From Micromonospora cabrerizensis (GTDB lineage Bacteria; Actinomycetota; Actinomycetes; Mycobacteriales; Micromonosporaceae): DNA of 64,000 nucleotides. Below are positions 9,559 through 18,465 of the stretch, piece after piece. The first letter of the stretch is position 1. Every line of letters starts with the position of its first letter. The stretch is from the NCBI RefSeq assembly GCF_022230955.1, contig NZ_JAKKFI010000116.1, forward strand, positions 1 through 64,000, in the 5' to 3' direction. A program made the translations under genes and the position numbers. Under the pieces are notes generated by a model that ran no database searches, was not told the origin of the DNA, and worked only from the letters and a program-made list of their open reading frames with translations.

Positions 9559-11646
9559 GTGGCCAGTCCCACCTCGCTGCTGAAGCGGCTCCTCCTCGGT
9601 CGACCGTTCCGGTCCGACCGGCTTCAGCACACCCTCCTGCCGAAGCGCATCGCGCTGCCCGTGTTCGCCTCCGACGCGCTGTCCAGCGTCGCGTACGCGC
9701 CCGACGAGATCCTGCTCACCCTCTCCATCGCCGGCGCCTCGGCGTTCCTGTTCTCCCCGTGGATCGCGCTGGCCGTGGTCGTGGTGATGCTCACCGTGGT
9801 GGCCAGCTACCGGCAGAACGTGCACGCCTACCCCTCCGGCGGCGGCGACTACGAGGTGGCCACGGTCAACCTGGGCCCGAAGTTCGGCGTCGGGGTGGCC
9901 AGCGCGCTGCTGGTCGACTACGTGCTCACGGTGGCGGTGTCGGTCTCCTCCGGGGTGGCCAACCTCGGCTCGGTGGTGCCGTTCGTGGCCACCCACAAGG
10001 TCCTGATCGCGGTGATCGCGGTGGTGGTGCTGACCGCGGTCAACCTGCGCGGGCTACGCGAGTCGGGCACGGCGTTCGCCATCCCCACCTACGGTTTCGT
10101 GATCGTGATGCTCGGGATGCTGCTCACCGGGCTGTTCCGGGTGTTCGTGCTGGGCGACGACCTCCGTGCCCCGAGCGCCGACCTGGTGATCCAGGCCGAG
10201 CACAGCGTGACCGGGTTCGCGTTGGTCTTCCTGCTGCTGCGGACGTTCAGTTCGGGCGCCGCCGCGCTCACCGGCGTGGAGGCGATCTCCAACGGTGTGC
10301 CGGCGTTCAAGGCGCCGAAGAGCCGCAACGCCGCCACCACCCTGCTGCTGCTCGGCACCATCTCGGTGAGCATGCTGGTCGGGATCATCTGGCTGGCCCG
10401 GCTGACCCACCTTCAGTTCGTCGAGGACCCGAAGCTCCAGATCGTCTCCGGCCCCGAGGGGTACGTGCAGAAGACGGTCACCACCCAGCTCGGCGAGACG
10501 GTCTTCGGTTCCGGGTCGATCCTGCTCTACGTGCTGGCCGGGGTGACCGCCCTGATCCTGTTCCTGGCCGCGAACACCGCGTTCAACGGTTTCCCGGTGC
10601 TCGGCTCGATCCTCGCGCAGGACCGCTACCTGCCCCGTCAGTTCCACACCCGGGGCGACCGGTTGGCGTTCTCCAACGGCATCACCTTCCTGGCCCTCTT
10701 CGCGATCGTGCTGATCGTCGGTTTCCAGGCCGAGGTGACGAAGCTGATCCAGCTCTACATCGTCGGGGTCTTCGTCTCGTTCACCGTCTCCCAGGTCGGC
10801 ATGATCCGGCACTGGAACCGGCACCTGCGCACCGAGCGGGACCCGGAGGCGCGTCGCCGGATGGTCCGCTCCCGGGCGATCAACACGTTCGGCGCGGGCC
10901 TGACCGGCGCGGTGCTGGTGATCGTCCTGGTTACCAAGTTCCTGCTCGGCGCCTGGATCGCGATCGCCGCGATGGCGGTGATCTACGCGCTGATGCTGGC
11001 CATCCGCCGGCACTACGACCGGATCGCCGTCGAGCTGACCCCGCCGGACGAGGGCCGGGCCACGCTGCCCGCCCGTAACCACGCGATCGTGCTGGTCAGC
11101 AAGCTGCACCAGCCGACACTGCGGGCCATCGCCTACGCCCGGGCCACCCGGCCGGACACGCTGACCGCCGTGACCGTCAACGTGGACGACAAGGACACCC
11201 GGGATCTGCAGGCCGACTGGGAGCGGCGGGAGATGGCCATCCCGCTCACCGTGATCGACTCGCCGTACCGGGAGATCACCCGGCCGATCCTGGACTTCGT
11301 CGCCTCCACCCGCCGCAAGTCACCCCGCGACGTGGTCACCGTCTTCATCCCGGAGTACGTGGTCGGCCGCTGGTGGGAGAACCTGCTGCACAACCAGAGC
11401 GCCCTGCGTCTCAAGGGCCGGCTGCTCTTCGAACCGGGGGTGATGGTGGTCAGCGTGCCGTGGCAGCTCGCGTCGACGGCGAGCAAGAACCTGGACCGGC
11501 TGGACGCCACGCTGTCCCGGACACCGGCGCGGGGGCCGCGCGGCAACCTGCCGCCGGTGGTCTCCATCCCGCCGGTGGTCACCACCCCGCCGCCGGGCGA
11601 GGGCGGCCCGGCGGACCGCGCTACGGAAGGGAACGGCCGTGACTGA
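9559..11646 (+). CDS. APC-superfamily amino acid/cation permease with C-terminal cytoplasmic domain
   Basis: A 695-aa transporter. About 12 hydrophobic segments fill residues 35-490, including the APC signature region (LPVFASDALSSVAYAPDEIL) and GVEAISNGVPAF. About 200 cytoplasmic residues follow, with a USP-like beginning (RNHAIVLVSKLHQPTLRAIA, TLTAVTVNVDDKDT) and a Pro-rich tail. Close relatives include KUP-like and amino-acid permeases, so the substrate is uncertain. Divergence from ceoB/ceoC hints at potassium transport. GTG 9559 is preferred to upstream starts because of the TACCCT hexamer. It overlaps the next gene by 8 nt. Confidence 0.85.
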   Translation: MASPTSLLKRLLLGRPFRSDRLQHTLLPKRIALPVFASDALSSVAYAPDEILLTLSIAGASAFLFSPWIALAVVVVMLTVVASYRQNVHAYPSGGGDYEVATVNLGPKFGVGVASALLVDYVLTVAVSVSSGVANLGSVVPFVATHKVLIAVIAVVVLTAVNLRGLRESGTAFAIPTYGFVIVMLGMLLTGLFRVFVLGDDLRAPSADLVIQAEHSVTGFALVFLLLRTFSSGAAALTGVEAISNGVPAFKAPKSRNAATTLLLLGTISVSMLVGIIWLARLTHLQFVEDPKLQIVSGPEGYVQKTVTTQLGETVFGSGSILLYVLAGVTALILFLAANTAFNGFPVLGSILAQDRYLPRQFHTRGDRLAFSNGITFLALFAIVLIVGFQAEVTKLIQLYIVGVFVSFTVSQVGMIRHWNRHLRTERDPEARRRMVRSRAINTFGAGLTGAVLVIVLVTKFLLGAWIAIAAMAVIYALMLAIRRHYDRIAVELTPPDEGRATLPARNHAIVLVSKLHQPTLRAIAYARATRPDTLTAVTVNVDDKDTRDLQADWERREMAIPLTVIDSPYREITRPILDFVASTRRKSPRDVVTVFIPEYVVGRWWENLLHNQSALRLKGRLLFEPGVMVVSVPWQLASTASKNLDRLDATLSRTPARGPRGNLPPVVSIPPVVTTPPPGEGGPADRATEGNGRD

Positions 11647-12910
11647 GTCGGGCGGGCAGCGAACCGCGACAACCCCGGTGCCACCGGCACCCGAGCGTGG
11701 GCTGGCGGAGGCGGAACGGGTCGAGCTGACCGTCGACGCGGTCGCCCCCGGCGGGCACTGCGTGGCACGGGTGGACGGACAGGTGGTCTTCGTCCGGCAC
11801 GCGCTGCCCGGTGAACGGGTCGTCGCCGAGGTCACCGAGGTGCACCGGGGGTTCGTCCGGGCCGACGCGGTGACCGTGCTGGACCCGTCGCCGGACCGGG
11901 TCGAGCCGCCCTGCCCGTACGCCCGACCCGGCGCGTGCGGTGGCTGCGACCTGCAACACGTCGCCCCGGCCGCGCAGCTGGCCTGGAAGACCGCCGTGGT
12001 CCGCGAGCAGCTGATCCGCCTCGGCGGGCTGACCGACGCCGAGCTGGACCAGCTCGGCGTCCGGGTCGAGGCGCTGCCCGGCGGCCTGCTCGGCTGGCGC
12101 TCCCGGGTCCGGTACGCCGTGGACGGCGCGGACCGGGCCGGTCTGCTCAAGCACCGGTCGCACGAGGTGGTGCCCATCGACCGCTGCCGGATCGCCCACC
12201 CGGCCATCCAGCAGCTGCCGGTGCTCGCCGAGCGCTGGCCGGCCGCCGAGGCGGTGGAGACGATCGCCAGCACCGGCGGGGACGTGACCGTCACGGAGAT
12301 CCGCGACGGGGTGCCCACCCCGGTGAGCGGGCCGGCCGAGGTCCGCGAGGTGGCCGCCGGACGGGACTGGACGCTGCCCTCGTCCGCGTTCTGGCAGGTG
12401 CACCCGGCCGCCGCGGACACCCTCTGCGCGGCGGTGTTGGACCTCCTGGACCCCCAGCCGGGCGAGACCGCGTGGGACCTCTACGGCGGCGCTGGGCTGT
12501 TCGCCGCCGCCCTCGCCGGCCGGGTCGGCGAAGCCCGCATCACCCTGGTCGAATCGAGCCGGGACGGGGTGGACGCGGCCCGGGCCAACCTGGCCGACCT
12601 GCCCCGGGTCGAGGTGGTCGCCGCCCGGGTCGAGACCGCGCTCACCCGCCGACGGATCACCGGCCCGGTCGACGTGGTGGTGCTCGACCCGCCGCGCTCC
12701 GGCGCGGGCGCCCAGGTGGTGCGCGACATCGTCGCCGCCGGCCCGCGAGCGGTCGCGTACGTGGCCTGTGACCCGGCGGCCTTCGCCCGGGACGTCCGCA
12801 CCTTCACCGACCTCGGTTGGCGGCTGGCGGCGCTGCGGGGCTTCGACCTGTTCCCGATGACACAGCACGTCGAGCAGGTGGGGCTGCTGCTCCCGCCGGC
12901 CGGGCGTTGA
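11639..12910 (+). CDS. TrmA/RumA-type class I SAM-dependent RNA (uracil-5-) methyltransferase
   Basis: A 423-aa enzyme that probably methylates a uridine at C5 in tRNA or rRNA. It has an N-terminal TRAM-like OB segment (LTVDAVAPGGHCVARVDGQV), a Cys cluster for an iron-sulfur centre (C92, C100, C103 in PCPYARPGACGGCDLQH), the SAM loop DLYGGAGLFA, the motif LDPPRSGAG and the catalytic Cys377 in YVACDPAAF. The first 19 residues are a variable tail. The GTG start overlaps the permease stop by 8 nt, indicating co-transcription. Whether the target is tRNA or rRNA cannot be told. Confidence 0.92.
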   Translation: MTESGGQRTATTPVPPAPERGLAEAERVELTVDAVAPGGHCVARVDGQVVFVRHALPGERVVAEVTEVHRGFVRADAVTVLDPSPDRVEPPCPYARPGACGGCDLQHVAPAAQLAWKTAVVREQLIRLGGLTDAELDQLGVRVEALPGGLLGWRSRVRYAVDGADRAGLLKHRSHEVVPIDRCRIAHPAIQQLPVLAERWPAAEAVETIASTGGDVTVTEIRDGVPTPVSGPAEVREVAAGRDWTLPSSAFWQVHPAAADTLCAAVLDLLDPQPGETAWDLYGGAGLFAAALAGRVGEARITLVESSRDGVDAARANLADLPRVEVVAARVETALTRRRITGPVDVVVLDPPRSGAGAQVVRDIVAAGPRAVAYVACDPAAFARDVRTFTDLGWRLAALRGFDLFPMTQHVEQVGLLLPPAGR

Positions 12911-13023
12911 CCGCGGACCCTCGTACCCCGGCCCGGCCGCCGCGGATGGTGCTCTGACCAGGCGCTCAGCCGACCCGTACGGCCCGGGCAGCTCGGCCCG
13001 GGCTGCGGAGTGCCGGGCGGCCG

Positions 13024-13029
13024 ATAGAC
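13024..13029 (+). promoter_or_regulatory. Candidate -10 element for dxs (leaderless)
   Basis: TAGACT is followed by 9 nt and then the dxs ATG. No purine-rich ribosome binding site lies before the ATG. The same TAGACT plus 9 nt arrangement precedes the gene at 16405. Confidence 0.55.
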
Positions 13030-13038
13030 TCTCCGGTC

Positions 13039-14985
13039 ATGAGTGTTGAAGAGGACACGGCCAACCACGGCCGGCTGCTGGGGACGGTACGCGGTCCGCA
13101 GGACGTCAAGCGGATGTCCGGCGAGGAGCTGGACGTCCTCGCTGCCGAGATCCGGGACTTCCTGATCGCCAAGGTCTCCCGCACCGGCGGGCACGTCGGG
13201 CCCAACCTCGGTGTGGTCGAGCTGACGCTGGCCATGCACCGCGTCTTCGACTCGCCCCGCGACCGGCTCCTGTTCGACACCGGCCACCAGGCGTACGTGC
13301 ACAAGATCCTCACCGGGCGCCAGGCCGGCTTCGACAAGCTCCGCCAGCGTGGTGGCCTCTCCGGCTATCCCAGTCAGGCGGAGAGCGAGCACGACCTCAT
13401 CGAGAACTCGCACGCCTCCACCGCGCTCTCCTACGCCGATGGCCTGGCCAAGGCGTACGCCCTGCGTGGTGAGGCCCGCAGCGTCGTGGCCGTGGTGGGC
13501 GACGGCGCGCTCACCGGTGGCATGTGCTGGGAGGCGCTGAACAACATCGCCACCGCCGGCAACTCCCTCGTGATCGTCGTCAACGACAACGGCCGGTCCT
13601 ACTCGCCGACCATCGGCGGGCTGGCCGACCACCTCTCCTCGCTGCGGCTCAACCCCGGCTACGAGAAGGTCCTCGACACCGTCAAGGACGCCCTCGGCTC
13701 CACGCCGCTGGTCGGCAAGCCGATGTACGAGGTGCTGCACGCGGTCAAGAAGGGCATCAAGGACGCGGTCGCCCCGCAGGCCATGTTCGAGGACCTCGGC
13801 ATCAAGTACGTGGGCCCGGTGGACGGGCACGACGTGACGGCGGTCGAGGCGGCGCTGCGCGCGGCCAAGAACTTCGGCGGCCCGGTCATCGTGCACGCGG
13901 TCACCCGCAAGGGCTACGGCTACCGCCCGGCCGAGGAGGACGAGGCGGACTGCCTGCACGGCCCGAGCAGCGCCTTCGACGTGGAGACCGGCGCGCTGCT
14001 GGCCGCCCCGTCGGTGAAGTGGACGCACGTCTTCGCCGACGAGCTGCTGGCCATCGCCGACGAGCGGCCGGACGTGGTGGGCATCACCGCCGCGATGGCC
14101 GAGCCGACCGGCATCGCCAAGCTGGCCCGCAAGTACCCCGAGCGGGTGTACGACGTGGGCATCGCCGAGCAGCACGCCGCCACCTCGGCGGCCGGCCTGG
14201 CGCTCGGCGGTCTGCACCCGGTGGTCGCGGTCTACGCCACCTTCCTCAACCGCGCCTTCGACCAGGTTCTGCTGGACGTGGCGATGCACAAGCTGCCGGT
14301 GACCTTCGTGCTGGACCGGGCGGGCATCACCGGCCCGGACGGCCCCAGCCACTACGGCATCTGGGACATGTCGGTCTTCGGGGTGGTGCCCGGGCTGCGG
14401 ATCGCCGCCCCCCGCGATGCCGCCACGCTGCGCGAGGAGCTGCGCGAGGCGGTGGCCGTCGACGACGGCCCCACCGTGGTGCGCTTCCCGACCGGCGCGG
14501 TCGCCGCGGACCTGCCGGCGCTGCGCCGGGTCGGCCCGGTCGACGTGTTGGCCGAGTCGGCGCGTACCGACGTGCTGCTGGTCGCCGTCGGGTCGTTCGG
14601 CCAGCTGGGCATGGAGGTGGCCGCCCGGGTCGCGGAGCAGGGCTACGGCGTCACCGTCGTCGACCCCCGCTGGGTGCGTCCGGTCCCGGCGGAGCTGGTC
14701 GACCTCGCCGCCCGCCACCGGCTCGTGGTCAGCGTCGAGGACGGCGTCCGGGTCGGCGGGGTGGGCGACGCGCTCGCCCAGGCGATGCGCGACGCCGACG
14801 TCCGGGTGCCGCTCAAGGACCTGGGCGTACCAGCCGAGTGGCACCCGCACGGCACCCGCGCGCAGATCCTGTCGGACCTCGGCCTGACCGCCCAGGACGT
14901 GGCGCGCAACGTCACCGGCTGGATCTCCGGCCTGGACGCCACCCCGGACCGCCTCACCCCCAGCGACGCGGCCGCACAGAACTGA
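13039..14985 (+). CDS. dxs: 1-deoxy-D-xylulose-5-phosphate synthase
   Basis: First enzyme of the MEP isoprenoid pathway: it joins pyruvate and glyceraldehyde 3-phosphate with thiamine diphosphate to give DXP and CO2. At 648 aa it has full length. The ThDP-binding motif runs from GDG at 154-156 to the paired Asn about 27 residues later (VVNDNGRS). His in TGHQAYVHK near 80 and the C-terminal transketolase domain (RAGITGPDGPSHYGIWDMSV) are intact. It lies 128 bp after the RNA methyltransferase and has its own probable leaderless promoter. A long hairpin follows the stop. Confidence 0.98.
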   Translation: MSVEEDTANHGRLLGTVRGPQDVKRMSGEELDVLAAEIRDFLIAKVSRTGGHVGPNLGVVELTLAMHRVFDSPRDRLLFDTGHQAYVHKILTGRQAGFDKLRQRGGLSGYPSQAESEHDLIENSHASTALSYADGLAKAYALRGEARSVVAVVGDGALTGGMCWEALNNIATAGNSLVIVVNDNGRSYSPTIGGLADHLSSLRLNPGYEKVLDTVKDALGSTPLVGKPMYEVLHAVKKGIKDAVAPQAMFEDLGIKYVGPVDGHDVTAVEAALRAAKNFGGPVIVHAVTRKGYGYRPAEEDEADCLHGPSSAFDVETGALLAAPSVKWTHVFADELLAIADERPDVVGITAAMAEPTGIAKLARKYPERVYDVGIAEQHAATSAAGLALGGLHPVVAVYATFLNRAFDQVLLDVAMHKLPVTFVLDRAGITGPDGPSHYGIWDMSVFGVVPGLRIAAPRDAATLREELREAVAVDDGPTVVRFPTGAVAADLPALRRVGPVDVLAESARTDVLLVAVGSFGQLGMEVAARVAEQGYGVTVVDPRWVRPVPAELVDLAARHRLVVSVEDGVRVGGVGDALAQAMRDADVRVPLKDLGVPAEWHPHGTRAQILSDLGLTAQDVARNVTGWISGLDATPDRLTPSDAAAQN

Positions 14986-14995
14986 CGGCAACGAC

Positions 14996-15033
14996 GACGG
15001 CGGGCGCCCCCTGGGAAGGGGACGCCCGCCGTC
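14996..15033 (+). terminator. Strong terminator hairpin after dxs
   Basis: GACGGCGGGCGCCCC (14996-15010) pairs with GGGGACGCCCGCCGTC (15018-15033) around a 7-nt loop, with a single bulged A. It starts 11 nt after the dxs stop and lies before the end of the converging lipoprotein gene, so it may serve both directions. Confidence 0.85.
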
Positions 15034-15052
15034 CTCGTGGCCGTGGGCGGGG

Positions 15053-16249
15053 TCAGTTGGTTGGTTTTATTGAGCGGTAGTGGGTTTTGTCGGTGTTGGC
15101 GAGGCTGTAGGTCTGGGAGCGGGACGGGCTGGGGATGACCGCCAGGCCGGGGCGTTCGACCAGCAGGGGAGTGCCCGGTGGGACGGACAGGGAGCTGTCC
15201 CGGGTGGCGCGCCAGCTGAGCACCACCAGAGGCTGACCGGGCACCGGCAACTGGTACGCCTGCAACGGGGTGGCCCGGTCGGCGGGCGAGACGACGGGTG
15301 CGGTCCCGTCGGCGGGTCGGTAGACCACCGCCGTCATCGCGCCGGCGTCGGTGTCCCAGCTGAGCTGCTGCAACTCGGCTGCCTCGCCACCGCCGAGGGC
15401 GACCTCGCCGAGCGAGCGAACGGTGAGCTTCGCCATCGGCCAGGACGTCGGCACCGAGCGCGGCGCGTCCCGGTCGCCGATCCGGCGCGGGATGCTGCCG
15501 AACGGGCCCCGATCGCCGGCCAGCACGCAGGTGTCCAGGCCGGTGAGCGCCCTCCGGCCGGTGCCGGACTCGTCGCGGACCAGCGGATAGCGCGGGTCGA
15601 CGGTGCCGGTGCCCAGGTCGAGCAGCCGGTCCGCGGCCCGCCCACGGGGCAGCGACTCGGTGGTCCGCAGGGTCGCGGTCACGGCGACCGCCGTGCAGGA
15701 CGGCACGTCGACCGGCGCGCTGAGGCCGTCCGCGACGGTCAGCGTCCGATCCTGCGGCCCGACCAGCGTCTGCACCCGCGCCGACACCAGGTAGCGCCGG
15801 CCGGCGGCGGTCTGCACCGGCAGCACGTCGGAGTAGACGAGGTAGCCCGGGTCGGTGTACTCGGTGGCGCGGGTCACCGCGTACCGGTCGCCGTCGCGGG
15901 TGAGTTGCAGCAGCCAGGAGGCGCTCTCGCCGGGCACGTCGGCGGCCACGAGTGCCACCGGGGCGCCGTCGACCCGGCCGGAGAAGAGAATGCCGGACGA
16001 GGGCAGGTGGGCCCGGTCGTCGGCCGGTGACCGCCACTCGCGAACCGTCCTGGTGACCGCTGCCGTCGCCGTGGTGTCACCCGAGAGGTCGCCCCGGGGC
16101 GGCCACACGGCCAACGAGCCGTCCAGGCTGTCGAAACCGACCCGCAGATCCTGCGGCTTCCTCTCGGCCACCGGACCGCAGGCCGTGGCGGCCAGCAGTG
16201 CGCTGAGCAGGACGGGAAGCGCCCTGCCGTGCCGACGGCCTGGAGTCAC
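15053..16249 (-). CDS. Putative lipoprotein of unknown function
   Basis: A 398-aa exported protein: basic start (TPGRRHGR), hydrophobic h-region (ALPVLLSALLAA) and a lipobox-like TAC, so it is probably lipid-anchored outside the membrane at Cys24. The mature part is beta-rich, has paired Cys that could form disulfides (SCTAV, DTCVLAG), and no enzyme motif I recognise. GTG at 16249. A TACTAT hexamer on this strand at 16294-16299 is a likely -10. It is divergent from the three paralogous membrane proteins, so it may share their process. Confidence 0.7.
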   Translation of the reverse strand: MTPGRRHGRALPVLLSALLAATACGPVAERKPQDLRVGFDSLDGSLAVWPPRGDLSGDTTATAAVTRTVREWRSPADDRAHLPSSGILFSGRVDGAPVALVAADVPGESASWLLQLTRDGDRYAVTRATEYTDPGYLVYSDVLPVQTAAGRRYLVSARVQTLVGPQDRTLTVADGLSAPVDVPSCTAVAVTATLRTTESLPRGRAADRLLDLGTGTVDPRYPLVRDESGTGRRALTGLDTCVLAGDRGPFGSIPRRIGDRDAPRSVPTSWPMAKLTVRSLGEVALGGGEAAELQQLSWDTDAGAMTAVVYRPADGTAPVVSPADRATPLQAYQLPVPGQPLVVLSWRATRDSSLSVPPGTPLLVERPGLAVIPSPSRSQTYSLANTDKTHYRSIKPTN

Positions 16250-16389
16250 CTGGCCCGCCCCCGATCGCCTCGCCGTCGCTGTCGGAAAGCGCCATAGTAC
16301 GAGATGTCCGATGCGAGGCCCCAGGTGGCCGCCGCCGTACCCACCACAATGGACGCCACCGGGGCTTTAGTGCGTTTTCGTTGCTCCGG

Positions 16390-16395
16390 TAGACT
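16390..16395 (+). promoter_or_regulatory. Candidate -10 element for the first membrane paralogue (leaderless)
   Basis: TAGACT, then 9 nt, then GTG at 16405, the same layout as dxs. A TACTAT -10 for the divergent lipoprotein gene lies at 16294-16299 on the other strand. Confidence 0.5.
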
Positions 16396-16404
16396 CCGCC
16401 GACT

Positions 16405-18465
16405 GTGACGCCTGCCGAGTCCCGCGCCCTGCCCGCGCCGCACCCGGAGGCCGCAGCCGGCCCCGACGAGATGGTGAGCTACCGCACACCGGTCGGCGTC
16501 TTCGCCGCCCCCGCCCCCGTCGAGGCACCGGCCGAGCCCGAGACACCCACGGACCCGCACGCGCCGGCGGAGCCCGCAACCCCACCGGCCGAGCCGGCAA
16601 CCCCGCCGGCCGAGCCCGCAACCCCACCGGCCGAGCCGGCAGCGCCCTCTGAGCCCGCAACGCCGGCGGAGGACGTGGCGGTGGCCGACGGTGCGGAGGT
16701 CGTACCGACGCGGCCCTGGTGGCGTCGCTGGACCCGGCGACGGCAGCACCTCGCGGTGGGCGGCCTGTTCCTGCTCGCCGCGCTCTGGGTGACCAGTCGG
16801 ATCTGGTTGGACCCGTCCGGACGGGTGGCCTCGCTCTACACCGGTGACCCGGCCCAGGTGCAGTTCTTCCTCGCCCACTCGGTGCGCGTGGTGCTGCACG
16901 GCGAGTACCCGTTCTACACCGAGCAGTTCAACTACCCCGACGGCGTCAACCTGATGGCCAACACGGCCGTGCTGGCGCTGGGCATCCCGATGGTCCCGGT
17001 GACGCTGCTCTTCGGGCCGGCGGTCTCCTTCGTGGTGCTGGTGACGCTGGGCCTGGCCGGGACCGCCATGGCCTGGTACCTCATGCTCTCCCGCCACCTG
17101 GTGCGTACGCCGCTGGCGGCGGCGGTCGGCGGCTGGTTCTGCGGGTTCTCGCCCGCGATGCTGTCGCACGCCAGTTGGCACCCGAACATCATCAGCCAGT
17201 TCCTGCTGCCGTTCATCGTCTGGCGGGTGCTGGTGCTCACCCGGTCCCGCCGACCGGTCCGGGACGGGGCGCTGCTCGCCCTGCTGGTCACCGTGCAGGC
17301 GTTCATCAACGAGGAGATCCTGCTCTTCACGGCGCTGGCCTGCGGGGTGTTCCTACTGGCTGTGCTCGCGCAGGAGCCCGCCCGCTGGTCGGCGGCCTGG
17401 CGACCGATCGGCGTCGGCGTGGTGACCTGCGCGCTGCTGGCCGGGGCGCTGCTGGCGTACCCCCTGTACGTGCAGTTCGCCGGGCCGATGGCCTACCACG
17501 GGCTCAGCGACGCGGTGAAGGACTACGGCAACGACATCGCCGCCTTCTTCGCCCCCGGCTCGCCCACCCTCGGCGGCAACCAGCGAGCCAACATCAACCT
17601 GGCGCCGAACTACTCGGAGGAGAACGCCTTCTTCGGCTGGAGCCTGTCCATGCTCGCCGTCGGCATCGTGGTCTGGCTGCGCCGGGAGCTGATCGTCCGG
17701 GCGCTCGCGGTGACCGGCCTGTTCTTCGCCCTCCTGTCGCTCGGTGAGCGGGTCTCCTGGTGGGACCGTGAGCTGGTCACCGGGCCGTGGCAGTTGCTGG
17801 TCCACCTGCCGCTGCTGGACGCGGTCGTGCCGACCCGGTTCGGTCTGATCACGAGTGTGGTGGTCGGTCTGCTGCTGGCGCTCGCCGTCGAGCGGGCCTG
17901 GGCGCTGCGACCGGCCGACCGGCGCACCGTGCGGACGCTCACCGCGGCGGGCCTGGCGTTCGCGCTGCTGCCGATCGCTCCGATGCCACTGCGGATGGTC
18001 TCCCGCCCGCCGGTGCCGGACTTCATCACGGCCGACCGCTGGCGGACGTACGTCGGGCCGGACCAGACGCTGGTGCCGATCCCGGTGCCCAGCATGGGTA
18101 ACACGCACGGCATGCGCTGGGCGGCGGCCACCAACCTCGACTTCAAGATCCCCGGCGGTTACTTCCTCGCCCCGCGAAACGGCAACACCGGTGACGCGGG
18201 CCGGTTCGGCGGCCGACCCAGTGGGGTGGGTCAGATGCTGGAGGAGGTGGCGACCACCGGGCGTATGCCGAAGCTCGACGACCGGCAGCGCCGCCGCTTC
18301 ACCGACGAGTTGCGGCACTGGCGTGCCGCGATCCTGGTGCTGCCGGTCCGCCAGCAGAACGCCGAGCCGCTGCGGCGTACCGTCGAGGACCTGGTCGGCC
18401 CCGGCCGCCAGGAACTGGACGTCTGGGTGTGGGACGTCCGGGCGCTGACCGACCGCTCGGTCTGA
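16405..18465 (+). CDS. Large polytopic membrane protein, GT-C-like, paralogue 1 of 3
   Basis: A 686-aa protein. The first ~110 residues are a disordered Pro/Ala/Glu tail with four 7-residue repeats. About 11-12 membrane segments follow, with loops shared by all three paralogues: FNYPDGVNLMANTAVLALGI, FINEEILLFTALA, AYPLYVQFAGPMAYHGL and an extracytoplasmic C-terminus (WRTYVGPDQTLVPIPVP, RHWRAAILVLPV, WVWDVRAL). The layout resembles GT-C glycosyltransferases or mannosyltransferase-like proteins, but I see no sure catalytic DxD-type motif, so that is a guess. The next gene starts on its stop codon (TGATG). Confidence 0.72.
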   Translation: MTPAESRALPAPHPEAAAGPDEMVSYRTPVGVFAAPAPVEAPAEPETPTDPHAPAEPATPPAEPATPPAEPATPPAEPAAPSEPATPAEDVAVADGAEVVPTRPWWRRWTRRRQHLAVGGLFLLAALWVTSRIWLDPSGRVASLYTGDPAQVQFFLAHSVRVVLHGEYPFYTEQFNYPDGVNLMANTAVLALGIPMVPVTLLFGPAVSFVVLVTLGLAGTAMAWYLMLSRHLVRTPLAAAVGGWFCGFSPAMLSHASWHPNIISQFLLPFIVWRVLVLTRSRRPVRDGALLALLVTVQAFINEEILLFTALACGVFLLAVLAQEPARWSAAWRPIGVGVVTCALLAGALLAYPLYVQFAGPMAYHGLSDAVKDYGNDIAAFFAPGSPTLGGNQRANINLAPNYSEENAFFGWSLSMLAVGIVVWLRRELIVRALAVTGLFFALLSLGERVSWWDRELVTGPWQLLVHLPLLDAVVPTRFGLITSVVVGLLLALAVERAWALRPADRRTVRTLTAAGLAFALLPIAPMPLRMVSRPPVPDFITADRWRTYVGPDQTLVPIPVPSMGNTHGMRWAAATNLDFKIPGGYFLAPRNGNTGDAGRFGGRPSGVGQMLEEVATTGRMPKLDDRQRRRFTDELRHWRAAILVLPVRQQNAEPLRRTVEDLVGPGRQELDVWVWDVRALTDRSV
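16564..16647 (+). repeat. Four 21-bp repeats encoding a PAEPATP linker
   Basis: Units begin at 16564, 16585, 16606 and 16627 and encode PAEPATP-type heptads in the cytoplasmic tail of the membrane protein. Units differ by single silent or conservative changes. Confidence 0.85.

Noticed and set aside
8229..11078. Very long open frame on the plus strand across ceoC/ceoB and the permease
   Set aside because: Antisense or out-of-frame shadow of real genes caused by high GC; the translation is Arg/Gly/Pro-rich, matches no family, and competes with clearly conserved proteins.
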